Source: Methanobacterium sp. (lineage in GTDB: Archaea > Methanobacteriota > Methanobacteria > Methanobacteriales > Methanobacteriaceae). From it: DNA of 48,465 nucleotides. Under the pieces are notes generated by a model that was not told where the DNA came from, made no database searches, and was given only the letters and a program-made list of their open reading frames with translations. Within the stretch, counting starts at the first letter, position 1. Each line of letters begins with the position of its first letter. The position numbers were made by a program, and so were the translations under genes. The DNA is taken from contig JACWMK010000014.1 of the NCBI GenBank assembly GCA_015661405.1, positions 1 to 48,465 on the forward strand. The letters are read 5' to 3'. Below, in pieces: positions 16,685 through 25,656 of this stretch.

Positions 16685-16710
16685 AAAAAAAGAAAAGAAG
16701 TGAAAAAAAA
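16685..16710 (-). terminator. T-tract terminator of histone copy 2
   Basis: On the minus strand, U-tracts of eight and seven residues (plus-strand A runs at 16703-16710 and 16685-16691) begin 4 nt after the histone stop codon, the same paired arrangement as after histone copy 1. Confidence 0.5.
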
Positions 16711-16714
16711 CTTT

Positions 16715-16921
16715 TTATAATCTTTTAACGGCTAATTCGACGTCTGATGATTTAACAGTTTTTCTTCCAGCATGTTTTGCAAGTTTAACAGCTTCACCAG
16801 CTATCATTTCACCCTGTTCTTCTAAAGCTTTTGCTAAAGCTTCTCTAGCGTCATCACTGACTCTTTCTGCACCAGCATTTTTAATTATTCTTCCAATTGG
16901 AGCTATTGGTAATTCAGCCAT
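16715..16921 (-). CDS. Archaeal histone, HMf family (copy 2)
   Basis: A 68-residue histone fold beginning MAELPIAPIGRIIKNAG and ending in SSDVELAVKRL, with RVSDDAR and GRKTVK intact. It has Gly42 and Met39 in the central helix, where copy 1 has Leu42 and Lys39, and ends KRL instead of KAI. These differences could change multimer stacking or dimer preference. AGGTGAT precedes the ATG by 5 nt. It is a single gene with a strong TATA box 55 nt upstream. Confidence 0.97.
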   Translation of the reverse strand: MAELPIAPIGRIIKNAGAERVSDDAREALAKALEEQGEMIAGEAVKLAKHAGRKTVKSSDVELAVKRL

Positions 16922-16970
16922 AATATCACCTCATTTTTGTATATTTGTTATTATACACTCTTGTCGTACT

Positions 16971-16983
16971 CTTATATATATTT
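16971..16983 (-). promoter_or_regulatory. TATA box of histone copy 2
   Basis: The minus strand reads AAATATATATAAG, a near-consensus archaeal TATA element, with expected transcription start near 16950 and a leader of about 29 nt carrying AGGTGAT. Confidence 0.5.
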
Positions 16984-17004
16984 ATCGTTTATTTCTGTGA
17001 TTAT

Positions 17005-17091
17005 TCAGTGATCTGTATAATATTGAGACACCTCATGAAGATCCATATTCTTTTTGAAGACCTCATCAAAAATCATATCATAATGAGTCAT
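17005..17091 (-). CDS. Possible 28-residue ORF or gene remnant downstream of thrC
   Basis: A short frame reads MTHYDMIFDEVFKKNM and ends HEVSQYYTDH. It remains open for 11 codons upstream of the ATG (SELLKYPNFLV) and has unusually protein-like composition for this AT-rich gap. No ribosome-binding site is seen. It could be a small protein or the C-terminal remnant of a lost gene. I do not recognise it. Confidence 0.2.
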   Translation of the reverse strand: MTHYDMIFDEVFKKNMDLHEVSQYYTDH

Positions 17092-17156
17092 GACCAAAAA
17101 ATTAGGATATTTTAATAGTTCAGATTAACCAAAAAAAAATTCTGTGATGAATTATA

Positions 17157-18353
17157 TTATAATCCTCTTAAAACCCTTGAAATAGCTTCTACATTTGCTT
17201 CAACGTTAACCGGTTCTTTACAAGCATTTATAGCAGTGTTAGGATCCTTTAAAAGATGACCTGTAACAATACATACTATCTCTTCACCTTTATCAATTTC
17301 ACCATTTTCTACAAGCTTTCTAAGCCCAGCAATGGATGCTGCAGACGCCGGCTCAACACCAATTCCTTCAGTTCTAGCAAGTAATTTTTGAGAATAAAGT
17401 ATCTCATCATCAGTAACAGTTTCAGCAAGTCCATCAGAATCATAAATAGCACGTAGTGCTTTCAAAGCACTAACTGGTGCACCTATCCGAATAGCTGTAG
17501 CTATAGTTTCTGGATTATCAACTGGAATAATATAATCTGCACCTCTTTTTACCGCATTAGCTATAGGAGCAGACCCTTCCGCCTGAATACCAGTCATACG
17601 TGGTAAATCCTTAATAAAATCTGCTTCATAAAATTCTTTTACACCTTTCCATATAGCAGATATGTTTCCTGCATTCCCCACTGGTAATATAATTCTATCA
17701 GGAGACCTCCAACCTAGATCATCAACTATTTCAAAACCAATAGATTTTTGACCCTCCAACCTAAATGGATTCACTGAATTTAAAAGGTAAAGTTTACCAT
17801 CTAATGCTAAAGCAGTTATTACTTCAAGAGCTTCATCAAAATTTCCTTTTACGGACATAACCTCAGCTCCATGGAACATAGCTTGTGCTAACTTTCCCAA
17901 CGCTACTTTTCCTGATGGCAAAATTACTATACATCTTAAACCTGCACGTGCTGCATATGCGGCAAGGGAAGCTGAAGTGTTTCCAGTTGACGCACACCCT
18001 ACAGTATCAACGCCTAGTTCAAGTGCTTTAGTTATCCCTACACTCATACCTCGATCTTTGAAGCTTCCTGTAGGATTAGATCCTTCCACTTTAACATGTA
18101 ATTTTACTCCTAACTGGTCTCCTAATTTATCGCACTTAATGAATGGAGTTCCACCTTCCTGTAAACTAATTATTCTAGATTCATCAACTGGCATGAATTC
18201 CTTATACTTCCACATAGTTGATTTTCTACAATTGAAAATGTCTCGAGAAACGTCAGGTTTACAAATAATCTCGAGTACTGATCCACATTCTTTACAAGTG
18301 TAAATTATCTCATCAAGGCTATACTCTTCACCGCAAGTTATACATTTTATCAT
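17157..18353 (-). CDS. thrC: Threonine synthase
   Basis: Converts O-phosphohomoserine to threonine with PLP. An N-terminal zinc-ribbon-like segment (CITC...CKEC in the first 25 residues) precedes the fold-type II PLP core. The Schiff-base lysine is in GSFKDRGMS (about residue 99), with STGNTSASLAAYAARAG (phosphate-binding Asn/Ser region) and PVGNAGNISAIWKG (PLP phosphate loop). Length about 398 is normal for the archaeal type. I use the ATG at 18353, with GTGAGATT upstream; a GTG three codons earlier is possible. It is monocistronic. Confidence 0.95.
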   Translation of the reverse strand: MIKCITCGEEYSLDEIIYTCKECGSVLEIICKPDVSRDIFNCRKSTMWKYKEFMPVDESRIISLQEGGTPFIKCDKLGDQLGVKLHVKVEGSNPTGSFKDRGMSVGITKALELGVDTVGCASTGNTSASLAAYAARAGLRCIVILPSGKVALGKLAQAMFHGAEVMSVKGNFDEALEVITALALDGKLYLLNSVNPFRLEGQKSIGFEIVDDLGWRSPDRIILPVGNAGNISAIWKGVKEFYEADFIKDLPRMTGIQAEGSAPIANAVKRGADYIIPVDNPETIATAIRIGAPVSALKALRAIYDSDGLAETVTDDEILYSQKLLARTEGIGVEPASAASIAGLRKLVENGEIDKGEEIVCIVTGHLLKDPNTAINACKEPVNVEANVEAISRVLRGL

Positions 18354-18470
18354 GAATCTCACTTTTTTAACATATTTTTGAAGATAATATTTTTCTTGTT
18401 TAACTTTAGTATAAAAAAATATTTTAATAAAATTTACTTATTCTATTTTTAAAATCTGTTTTAAAAGAAT

Positions 18471-19103
18471 TTAAGTTATACTTCTTATGTAATTTCCGAA
18501 AGGAATAGTGAAGTTAGCCTCTATAATAGCAGCTATAAATAATATAACCACAGCTATAATGAAAAGTTTTAGAGAATCTTTAAATTCATCTGCATTTGCT
18601 TCCAATAAGTATCCTAACTGACTTTTAATTGGTATTCTATCATTCATTTTACTTATTCCCTTTAAAAAATTAAAAAATCCACTCGCCAACCTAAATCCAG
18701 CAGCTCCTGCTATTATAATAGCAGTAACTTCGAAAATACCATGAGGTATAGTATAAATCAAAAAATTAGGTAAGTAATATTTAGAAGCTACATACCCTGT
18801 AAAAATTCCTTGGAATAAAAGAAAATAAGCACTGACTATGCCCAATGTCAATCCCGTTATATAAATTACTATAGCTACTTTAAAGTTGTTGGTGAAAATG
18901 GAAAGGGTAGTGAGTTGTATTGTACCTTCTGTTACACTATTCCTGAAGCCCTCAAATACACCGCCTAAAATGGGATCCAATAATCCAGATAAAATGTATC
19001 CTATAACCATTGATCCCAGTAATATTACAGCTGAAAGTAAGAGAAGAGTCTCATTTCTCTTATAAAGACCAATGAAAAAACCTGATTCACTATCCTTTCT
19101 CAT
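18471..19103 (-). CDS. SpoIIM-family membrane protein
   Basis: A 210-residue membrane protein with about five hydrophobic helices. It contains the family features NSVTEGTIQLTTLSIFTNNFKVAI (Asn-rich segment before a helix), FQGIFTGYVAS and PHGIFEVTAIIIAGAAGFRLA. SpoIIM takes part in septal peptidoglycan remodelling in sporulating bacteria. The widespread archaeal homologues are uncharacterised and may concern membrane or envelope organisation. GGTGAT precedes the ATG. It stands alone between thrC and trpS on the same strand. Confidence 0.85.
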   Translation of the reverse strand: MRKDSESGFFIGLYKRNETLLLLSAVILLGSMVIGYILSGLLDPILGGVFEGFRNSVTEGTIQLTTLSIFTNNFKVAIVIYITGLTLGIVSAYFLLFQGIFTGYVASKYYLPNFLIYTIPHGIFEVTAIIIAGAAGFRLASGFFNFLKGISKMNDRIPIKSQLGYLLEANADEFKDSLKLFIIAVVILFIAAIIEANFTIPFGNYIRSIT

Positions 19104-19214
19104 GTTAAAATCACCTATCCAAATAATTCGTTCATATTAATTAAACTTTTCAATTTGAATTATTCAAAATTTACTTTTTCTATTTTTTTTTACATTGATC
19201 AATATTGTTCATAT

Positions 19215-20312
19215 TTACTCTTTACTTAAAATGTTTTCAGCCGTATGTTTTGCTTTCTCTCTTTTTTTTGACAAAACTTGGAAAAAATCCCTCATCATAC
19301 CTGAGGCTTTTTGTTTACATTCTCCACACATGATAATACCTTCCTTACATTCATAGTATAATTCGTTGAGTTTATAATCTGAGGGCATTAAATGGTAGAG
19401 AAGTGTTTCATAAACTACACAATCCTCCGGAATACCTCCCATCTCACGTTGTTCACCTAAACTTTCCCTACCCCCTGTTTTTGCAGTTTTAATTTTTTTG
19501 GCTGCGACTTCTGGAGGGTCACTAAGGAATATTGCTGTTTTAGGTTTACTACTAGACATTTTACCGCCTGTAAGTCCTGTTATGAATCTGTGGTATGTTG
19601 AGGAAGGTGTGATGAAGTTAAATTGTGATTTGAATCTTTCAGCAATATCACGGGTAAGGCGAATATGAGGGTCTTGATCAGGACCTACGGGTACCACTGT
19701 GGGTTCGGGACCATCACATTCTCCGAGTTGAGGATGTAAAATGTCAGCCACCTGAATCAGCGGAGCATATAAGTGGGCTAAATTAGTGGAAGTTAAAAAA
19801 CCATAAATAGCTTTCATTTCACTTAAATTAACTTTCCGGGCTAGTTTGTAGGCTAGATCAATAACTATTTTATTTTCGGACTGTAGATAAATATGTAGGT
19901 TCTTCTTCTCAAAGTTCAGTCCCAGTGCAATGTAGTTAGTAATGTACTCGGAGATTGCTAATTCCCTTGAAGTTTCAAAATCCACTCCACGGGCTGAGTA
20001 AGCCTCCATATCAGCTATTGGAATATATATTTCGGCTCCATTTTTCTGGTACCAAATGAGTTGATCAACAATCATTTTATGGCCAATGTGCATTTTACCA
20101 CTGGGCATCATTCCAGTAACTACTGCGTAGTTTTTTCCTTCTTTAATTGCATTAACTATCTGTTGATAATTTCTGTGACCAAAGATTATGCCTCTACTCA
20201 TTAGGGGGTGGGGATTCTTTATTTCTTCCATGCAATCTGTGAACGGTTTGATTCCGAACTGCTTTTTCAGTTTTTCATAATCTACTATGGATGAACTCCA
20301 TGGGTCTATCAA
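19215..20312 (-). CDS. trpS: Tryptophanyl-tRNA synthetase
   Basis: A class Ic synthetase charging tRNA-Trp. The HIGH motif is in PSGKMHIGHK (about residues 70-79) and the KMSSS motif is in TGGKMSSSKPK (about 250-260). The archaeal/eukaryotic-type core PVGPDQDPHIRLTRDIA is present. A CECK...CGECKQK segment near the C-terminus is cysteine-rich. Length 365 is typical. The start is TTG, directly behind GGTGAT. It lies 145 bp downstream of endA on the same strand, an association common in methanogens. Confidence 0.97.
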   Translation of the reverse strand: MIDPWSSSIVDYEKLKKQFGIKPFTDCMEEIKNPHPLMSRGIIFGHRNYQQIVNAIKEGKNYAVVTGMMPSGKMHIGHKMIVDQLIWYQKNGAEIYIPIADMEAYSARGVDFETSRELAISEYITNYIALGLNFEKKNLHIYLQSENKIVIDLAYKLARKVNLSEMKAIYGFLTSTNLAHLYAPLIQVADILHPQLGECDGPEPTVVPVGPDQDPHIRLTRDIAERFKSQFNFITPSSTYHRFITGLTGGKMSSSKPKTAIFLSDPPEVAAKKIKTAKTGGRESLGEQREMGGIPEDCVVYETLLYHLMPSDYKLNELYYECKEGIIMCGECKQKASGMMRDFFQVLSKKREKAKHTAENILSKE

Positions 20313-20457
20313 AAAATCACCTTGAAAATCTCAATAAGTTTCTTTTAATTAAAAACTTTTAATTAAAAATATATTTACTATAAAAAAATTTTAGTAAATC
20401 TTTACGATTATAATTAAATTTTTTATAAAAATTTTAGTTTGATAGTTTTGGGAAGAT

Positions 20458-20961
20458 TTAAAGCTTAGTCCATGCAACTTTATAATAAGTAATATCATTC
20501 TCTTGATCCACTACAGCAAATAGCAGATATTTGTTTACCCCATGTGCTACACGTACATAGCTTGAAAGATCAGAAAGCTGAATATCTTCATTTTCAGAAG
20601 CTACTTTAACCAGATAATTTGAATGACCTTCTCCAGGGGATGTGCCCCGCTCATATAGACGGAATTCAGAGCCATATTTGAAACCAGTTTTTATTATATA
20701 TCCTCTATTCCTTAAATCTCTAAAAACTACGTATTTAGAGTATAAACTTTTTTCATGGATAATCTTTAATAGATCATCTATAGAAAGTTTTTCATCATTC
20801 TTTGAGACATTAATCTTGTCTTTTTCCATTAAATAAAGTGCTTCTATGAGAGAAAGCTGTAATCCTTCATCCGTAAAGATACCGTAATGGCTTTTATTAT
20901 GGAGTTTCTCGGATTTATCACATTTTATGATAACTAAATCTCCTGATAATTTTGAATTCAC
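20458..20961 (-). CDS. endA: tRNA-splicing endonuclease EndA
   Basis: Cuts introns at bulge-helix-bulge sites in pre-tRNA. The catalytic triad is visible as Tyr103 (FRLYERG), His113 (GEGHSNY) and Lys144 (HGVNKYLLFAV). The spacings of 10 and 31 residues match the known archaeal enzyme. Length 167 fits the homotetrameric alpha4 type. The start is GTG, with GGTGTA upstream; the overlapping ATG is out of frame and closes at once. Confidence 0.97.
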   Translation of the reverse strand: MNSKLSGDLVIIKCDKSEKLHNKSHYGIFTDEGLQLSLIEALYLMEKDKINVSKNDEKLSIDDLLKIIHEKSLYSKYVVFRDLRNRGYIIKTGFKYGSEFRLYERGTSPGEGHSNYLVKVASENEDIQLSDLSSYVRVAHGVNKYLLFAVVDQENDITYYKVAWTKL

Positions 20962-21090
20962 ATTTTACACCATAAAAATTGTTCTATAACTATTAATTCT
21001 TTTAGATTTATATAACTTGGACATGGATATAAATTTGTATTAAATTTTGAAAAATAATTATCTAATGTTAATTAAAAAAGTATTTAAAGA

Positions 21091-21675
21091 TTATTCTATA
21101 ATGGCATGTCTCATTTTTAGATCAACTTCCTTTTTACCTAAACGGGCCATGAATTCAGCTATTAATCCATCCAAAAAAAGATGAGTGCTATCTTCAAAAA
21201 GAGTTCCCATAGGGGCCATATCATCATAATTTCCTTTTAAAACATGAGAAGTAGGATGTTCCCATGGTTCTTTTGATTTGCTTTCCATTTCAACAATCAC
21301 ATTTAAATGGTTGCTTAAAGTGGATTTAGTATTAGTTGTTATACCTACTACTTTTGCTTTTATTTCCTTAGCTGTCTGAGCAGCAATAGTAACTACTTTG
21401 GTCTCACCTGATCCAGATATAGCAATGAGACAGTCAGTATCTTTTATAGCGGGGGCTGTAACTTCTCCAACAACATGTACATTAAAACCCAAATGCATTA
21501 AACGCATTGCAAAAGCTTTACCAATAAGTTCAGACCTTCCACTACCTACTATGAATATAGAATCAGATTTTAAAATGATTTCTATCATTTTATTTACCTG
21601 ATCTTCATCTATACGATTAATCACCATTAAAGCATGTTTAGTTATCTGTTCTGCCGTTTTTTTAATATATTCCAT
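21091..21675 (-). CDS. hxlB: 6-phospho-3-hexuloisomerase
   Basis: Interconverts 3-hexulose-6-phosphate and fructose-6-phosphate. In archaea lacking the oxidative pentose phosphate route this reaction, with 3-hexulose-6-phosphate synthase, supplies ribulose-5-phosphate. It is a single SIS domain with SIFIVGSGRSELIGKAFAMR (phosphosugar-binding Ser), ISGSGETKVV and LFEDSTHLFLD near the C-terminus. About 194 residues, normal. I prefer the ATG at 21675 (MEYIKKTAEQ); a TTG at 21687 in frame is possible and the ribosome-binding site is not decisive. The synthase partner is not in the window. Confidence 0.9.
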   Translation of the reverse strand: MEYIKKTAEQITKHALMVINRIDEDQVNKMIEIILKSDSIFIVGSGRSELIGKAFAMRLMHLGFNVHVVGEVTAPAIKDTDCLIAISGSGETKVVTIAAQTAKEIKAKVVGITTNTKSTLSNHLNVIVEMESKSKEPWEHPTSHVLKGNYDDMAPMGTLFEDSTHLFLDGLIAEFMARLGKKEVDLKMRHAIIE

Positions 21676-21757
21676 ACTTTTAACCAATTTTTTATATCCG
21701 GAAAAAAATTAATATTTAATGTTTTTTTAATTTGATAACATTTATAAAAATAATAAT

Positions 21758-22429
21758 TTAAATTCCGGTAATTCTTATCCCTGCCAGTTTTATTTTATTC
21801 CTAATATTCAAATTTATGAGTAATGGAGTAATCTTCTCTACAATCCTAGCATTTTCTAAAGAACCACAATCTACACCCCTTACACCAGGAATTTTCTCCG
21901 CTAATCGTATAACTTCTGCTTTAGCTTCTTCATCATCTCCAGAAATCAGACAATCGCAATTTACATCTGCTTCAATATTAGTTAAGCTAGCCGCACTTAT
22001 ATTATTAAAGGCAGATACAACACTTGGTTTTTCATCCTTTAAAAATTCTGCTGTTCTTTCAGCAGCTGAACCTTCCCAAACATTAACATATCGCACAGGT
22101 TTCCCGCCAATACAAGTATCCAGTGGAACAGTAGCATCTATTAATATTTTATCCCTCACATGGTCTTTTATACTGAATATAGTCCCCATTTGAGCCTGTA
22201 AAGGAACAGTCATAATCAATAAATCAGCTTGCTCGGCAGCTTCACTATTAGTAGTGCCATATATATTAAGAACATCTTCATCCTTTAATATGTTTTTAAT
22301 TAAATTAACTGTATTTTCAGCTTTTTTCACATCTCTAGAGCCTATAATAACTTCTAAACCTGCCTTTGCAAACCTCAATGCCAATCCTATCCCTTGATCT
22401 CCTGTCCCACCTACAATTGCGATTTTCAT
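21758..22429 (-). CDS. npdG: F420H2:NADP oxidoreductase
   Basis: Transfers hydride between reduced coenzyme F420 and NADP, supplying NADPH for biosynthesis in methanogens. The Rossmann motif GGTGDQGIGLALRF (residues 7-20) and GSRDVKKAE (NADP 2'-phosphate region, 31-39) open the protein. TVPLQAQ, DATVPL, VSAFNNISAASL and LENARIVEKITPLLINLN follow, as in the characterised enzyme. Length 223 is normal. GGGGAT is 8 nt before the ATG. This is a strong methanogen marker in the window. Confidence 0.95.
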   Translation of the reverse strand: MKIAIVGGTGDQGIGLALRFAKAGLEVIIGSRDVKKAENTVNLIKNILKDEDVLNIYGTTNSEAAEQADLLIMTVPLQAQMGTIFSIKDHVRDKILIDATVPLDTCIGGKPVRYVNVWEGSAAERTAEFLKDEKPSVVSAFNNISAASLTNIEADVNCDCLISGDDEEAKAEVIRLAEKIPGVRGVDCGSLENARIVEKITPLLINLNIRNKIKLAGIRITGI

Positions 22430-22512
22430 ATTTAAATATCCCCTAAATTTAAAAAAATTTTTTTTATCTTAAATATTAATTTCAATTATTATAATTAAAT
22501 TTTTCATTTTTA

Positions 22513-23274
22513 TTATTCATTAATTTTTTTTAGATAATGAAGGCTATTTACCACACCTTTAGGCTGTTCCACCTCCAAAACCATTAAATTATTATAATTA
22601 ATTTGCTTAAGTCCTTTAAATAACGAGTTAAAATTTAATCCATTTTTTTTAATATCTCCCAAAGCATTATGATTATCATAAGAACCGTCATTATCTGAAA
22701 GATGAATATGTTCTATTCTGGAAGTTTTGAGCATATCCTCCACAGTAAACTTATTATTATGCGCGTGCCCTACATCTAGAGTAATATAAGCATCAATATC
22801 CAAAACTAGATTTTCAAGCTCGTTTAAATCTTTGTATAATAAACCTTCAATATTCGGCATGTTTTCTACACACATTTTAATACCCATTTCTTGAGCGTAT
22901 TTTGAGCATTCCATCAATGAATCCCTATTGTAATGAAGGATTTTATCCTTAAATCTACTACCTAAAACTGGTATATGGCCTGGATGAACTACCACCACTT
23001 TTGAATCTATTTTATACGCCACATCAATAGATTTCCTAATTTCAGAAATAGATATTTTTCTTATCATTTCGTTGTGAGAGGCTAGATTAATATCGGATAA
23101 AGGTGCATGTATACTAATTTCGAGATCATATGTATCAAAAAGATCATATTCTATAGAATCATAGGGATATTCATTTATTATTTCACAATAATTAACATTA
23201 ATGTTTAAAAGAATGTCAAAAATATTCTTCAGGGGCCTGGGATAGAATGGAAGTGTGGATACACTAATTTTCAT
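22513..23274 (-). CDS. TIM-barrel sugar phosphate isomerase/endonuclease IV superfamily protein
   Basis: A 253-residue protein of the xylose isomerase-like TIM-barrel superfamily. Candidate metal ligands occur at the expected strand ends: SIHAPL, VVVHPGH, CVENMPN, TLDVGHAH and EHIHLSDNDG, with a final VLEVEQ. This set fits a divalent-metal epimerase/isomerase or AP-endonuclease-like enzyme; the substrate cannot be assigned. The ATG at 23274 (MKISVSTLPFYPRP) is chosen because GGAGG is 8 nt upstream; a longer in-frame version would start inside that site. Confidence 0.8.
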   Translation of the reverse strand: MKISVSTLPFYPRPLKNIFDILLNINVNYCEIINEYPYDSIEYDLFDTYDLEISIHAPLSDINLASHNEMIRKISISEIRKSIDVAYKIDSKVVVVHPGHIPVLGSRFKDKILHYNRDSLMECSKYAQEMGIKMCVENMPNIEGLLYKDLNELENLVLDIDAYITLDVGHAHNNKFTVEDMLKTSRIEHIHLSDNDGSYDNHNALGDIKKNGLNFNSLFKGLKQINYNNLMVLEVEQPKGVVNSLHYLKKINE

Positions 23275-23428
23275 ATAAATGCCTCCTGAAAATACTAATT
23301 TTAAAATCAAATTTATTTAAGTGATTTAATAAAAATTCTATTTTTATACTAATGCTTTTAGTACACTAGTAAAATTTAATCACAACAAAAATTATTTTTT
23401 GTAGTCAATTATATTTTGATAAATTTCT

Positions 23429-25258
23429 TTATTCTTTCCTCAACCTGGCCATTATGGGTACGTCCATTTTTAATGCATCTAAAATTATATTAGCAAGTTC
23501 AATGTCTTTTTTAATTTTTATATTTCCTTTTTTACCCACAGTGGCCGTGAATAGATAATCATCAGCAACTAAAATATCAAAGGGAGTGCCAATAGTATCT
23601 TTACCAAAATTAAGAACTACATAGTTTCCAGATAGCTCCACGTCAACACTCGTCTGATCATCAATTGCACGTGATTGAAGAGATTCAACACCAATACTAA
23701 TTCCTAATTTCCTTTCAACCTCATCGATATTTTTCCCCTTCTTACCAATGAGTTTAGGTATATTCTTTTCATCTAACCATACCGTTGCTCTTTTATCTGA
23801 TTTCATATCAACCTTCACTGATGCTTCCGGAATTCTCCTTTTCACTTCTTGGGTGATCTCTCGCTCGGCAATTTTCTGCATGGGTGTTTTTTCAAATTTA
23901 GTCTTTCCAACTTCCATTACAATTGTCTGCTCACCATAAGTGTATACCTCATGCATAAGATCACCTGTTTCAAAATCCCGAACTTCTATGACCGGTCGAG
24001 ATAAATCCGCTTCTAACATACCGGTTGGGACTTTAACAGTCAACGCTACATCATATATTGCTGCAACACGCCCCTCATTTATGAAGATTGTGGTGTCAAC
24101 AATAGATGGAATCATTCCAAGCTCTACTCGTCCAATGATCCTTTGAATTGCATCAATAGGTCTGGTAGCGTGTACAACTCCAATCATTCCCACACCAGCC
24201 AATCTCATATCGGCAAATATCCTGAAATCCTTAGTTTTACGTAGCTCATCATAAATAGTATAATCTGGACGCACTAATAATAATATATCAGCTGTTTTAG
24301 CCATATCACCCTCAAGTGGCGCGTATTGTGTTACTTCATCACCAACTTGTAAATCGCGAGGTGATTCCATGGTTTTAACAATAGATCCAAGATCTTTACT
24401 ATAGAATTCTGCCGCAGCCTGGGCAAATGTAGTTTTACCTGCACCCGGAGGCCCTGCAATTAATATACCCTTAGCAGTGTCTCTTAAACGTTCTATAAGT
24501 TTATTAGGTAATTTATAATCTTCGAGAGAAACTTTAGCCACGGGTCTTACAACTGTTATTTCTACCCCATCAGAAAACGGGGGTTTAGCAATGGATATCC
24601 TATACTCACGGAATTGGATAACTGTTGCTCCATCCATTTCTATCTCAATAAAACTTTTAAAATCACTTTTAGATCTTTCCATAATTTCTCTAGCCATCTT
24701 ATCAATTTCAAATTTTTTAAGTGGCCTAGAATTTATTTTAACCAGTTTTATATTACCGGGAGTACCTTTCTTAGCTAAAGGTACTACATTCTCTTTGAGA
24801 TGAATAGACATAGTACTATCATCAAAATACTTCCCAATCTCCAGTTCCTTATATCCCACCATTTCTTGTTTAAGGTATATTGTTTCAAAGCCATGAGCCT
24901 CCGCCACCTGTTTTTGTACTTTATCACTGGTAATTAACACTGCACCGTATTCACCTGCTGTGTCCCGTATCATGGCATCTATCTCCCCACCCCTTGCTAA
25001 TGATATCTCTTCTAATGTGGGTCTTCTCCCAACATACTTTAAACCAATTTTACCTTCAGTATGTAAGGTTTGTAGATTTTTAAGTTCTTCTAAACCATTA
25101 AAACCAGTTTCTCTACCTTTATTCGCCTGATTTTCCAGTTCAGATATAACTGCCTCGGGAATTATCACCTCGCATCCTTTGAATTCTTTATCCTGCACGA
25201 TTTTGGTGATTCTACCATCCACAATTACACTTGTATCTGGAACAATCTTCATTTTCAT
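23429..25258 (-). CDS. PIN domain/ATPase/KH protein (VapC-like PilT ATPase family)
   Basis: A 609-residue archaeal protein in three parts. An N-terminal PIN nuclease domain has acidic sites in VPDTSVIVDG, EAVISELE, EIDAMIRDTA and ITSDK. A PilT/VirB11-like ATPase has Walker A GPPGAGKTT (269-277) and DMRLAGVGMIGVVHATRPIDA. A C-terminal KH-like RNA-binding domain has PKLIGKKGKNIDEVERKLG (about 503-521). The family is conserved in archaea, and its substrate is not established. The ATG overlaps the hisI stop by 4 bp, tying it to the hisS-hisI operon. Confidence 0.92.
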   Translation of the reverse strand: MKMKIVPDTSVIVDGRITKIVQDKEFKGCEVIIPEAVISELENQANKGRETGFNGLEELKNLQTLHTEGKIGLKYVGRRPTLEEISLARGGEIDAMIRDTAGEYGAVLITSDKVQKQVAEAHGFETIYLKQEMVGYKELEIGKYFDDSTMSIHLKENVVPLAKKGTPGNIKLVKINSRPLKKFEIDKMAREIMERSKSDFKSFIEIEMDGATVIQFREYRISIAKPPFSDGVEITVVRPVAKVSLEDYKLPNKLIERLRDTAKGILIAGPPGAGKTTFAQAAAEFYSKDLGSIVKTMESPRDLQVGDEVTQYAPLEGDMAKTADILLLVRPDYTIYDELRKTKDFRIFADMRLAGVGMIGVVHATRPIDAIQRIIGRVELGMIPSIVDTTIFINEGRVAAIYDVALTVKVPTGMLEADLSRPVIEVRDFETGDLMHEVYTYGEQTIVMEVGKTKFEKTPMQKIAEREITQEVKRRIPEASVKVDMKSDKRATVWLDEKNIPKLIGKKGKNIDEVERKLGISIGVESLQSRAIDDQTSVDVELSGNYVVLNFGKDTIGTPFDILVADDYLFTATVGKKGNIKIKKDIELANIILDALKMDVPIMARLRKE

Positions 25259-25656
25259 TTCTCTCCATAGATTTCTTCAGGCTCAAAAATTTTTTCTTTT
25301 ACAATTTTTAAGTTAAATCCATTCTCATTAGTTATCTCTCTATAAAAACAAGTATAATAACCTTCATGACAGGCGGCTCCTTTTTGTTCAACTTTTAAAA
25401 GTAAAGCATCCTTATCACAATCAGTGAATATTTCCATTACTTTTTGGACGTGTCCTGAGCTTTCACCTTTAAGCCATAATTTATTCCTAGATGTGCTCCA
25501 GTAATGAACCTTACCAGTGTCTAAAGTCATTTTAAAGGCTTCTAAGTTCATATATGCTACCATTAGTACTTCTAAAGTTTTATAATCCTGTGAAATGGCC
25601 ATTATTACATTTTCACCATTTATTTTATGTCTGAAGTTCAATTGGGGGTAATCCAT
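25255..25656 (-). CDS. hisI: Phosphoribosyl-AMP cyclohydrolase
   Basis: Opens the adenine ring of phosphoribosyl-AMP in histidine synthesis. The zinc and magnesium ligands are visible in FTDCDKDALLLKVEQ and GAACHEGYYTCFYRE. WSTSRNKLWLKGESSGH is the family signature. Length 133 shows the stand-alone archaeal form without a HisE domain. It begins immediately after the hisS stop codon and overlaps the next gene by 4 bp. Confidence 0.96.
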   Translation of the reverse strand: MDYPQLNFRHKINGENVIMAISQDYKTLEVLMVAYMNLEAFKMTLDTGKVHYWSTSRNKLWLKGESSGHVQKVMEIFTDCDKDALLLKVEQKGAACHEGYYTCFYREITNENGFNLKIVKEKIFEPEEIYGEK

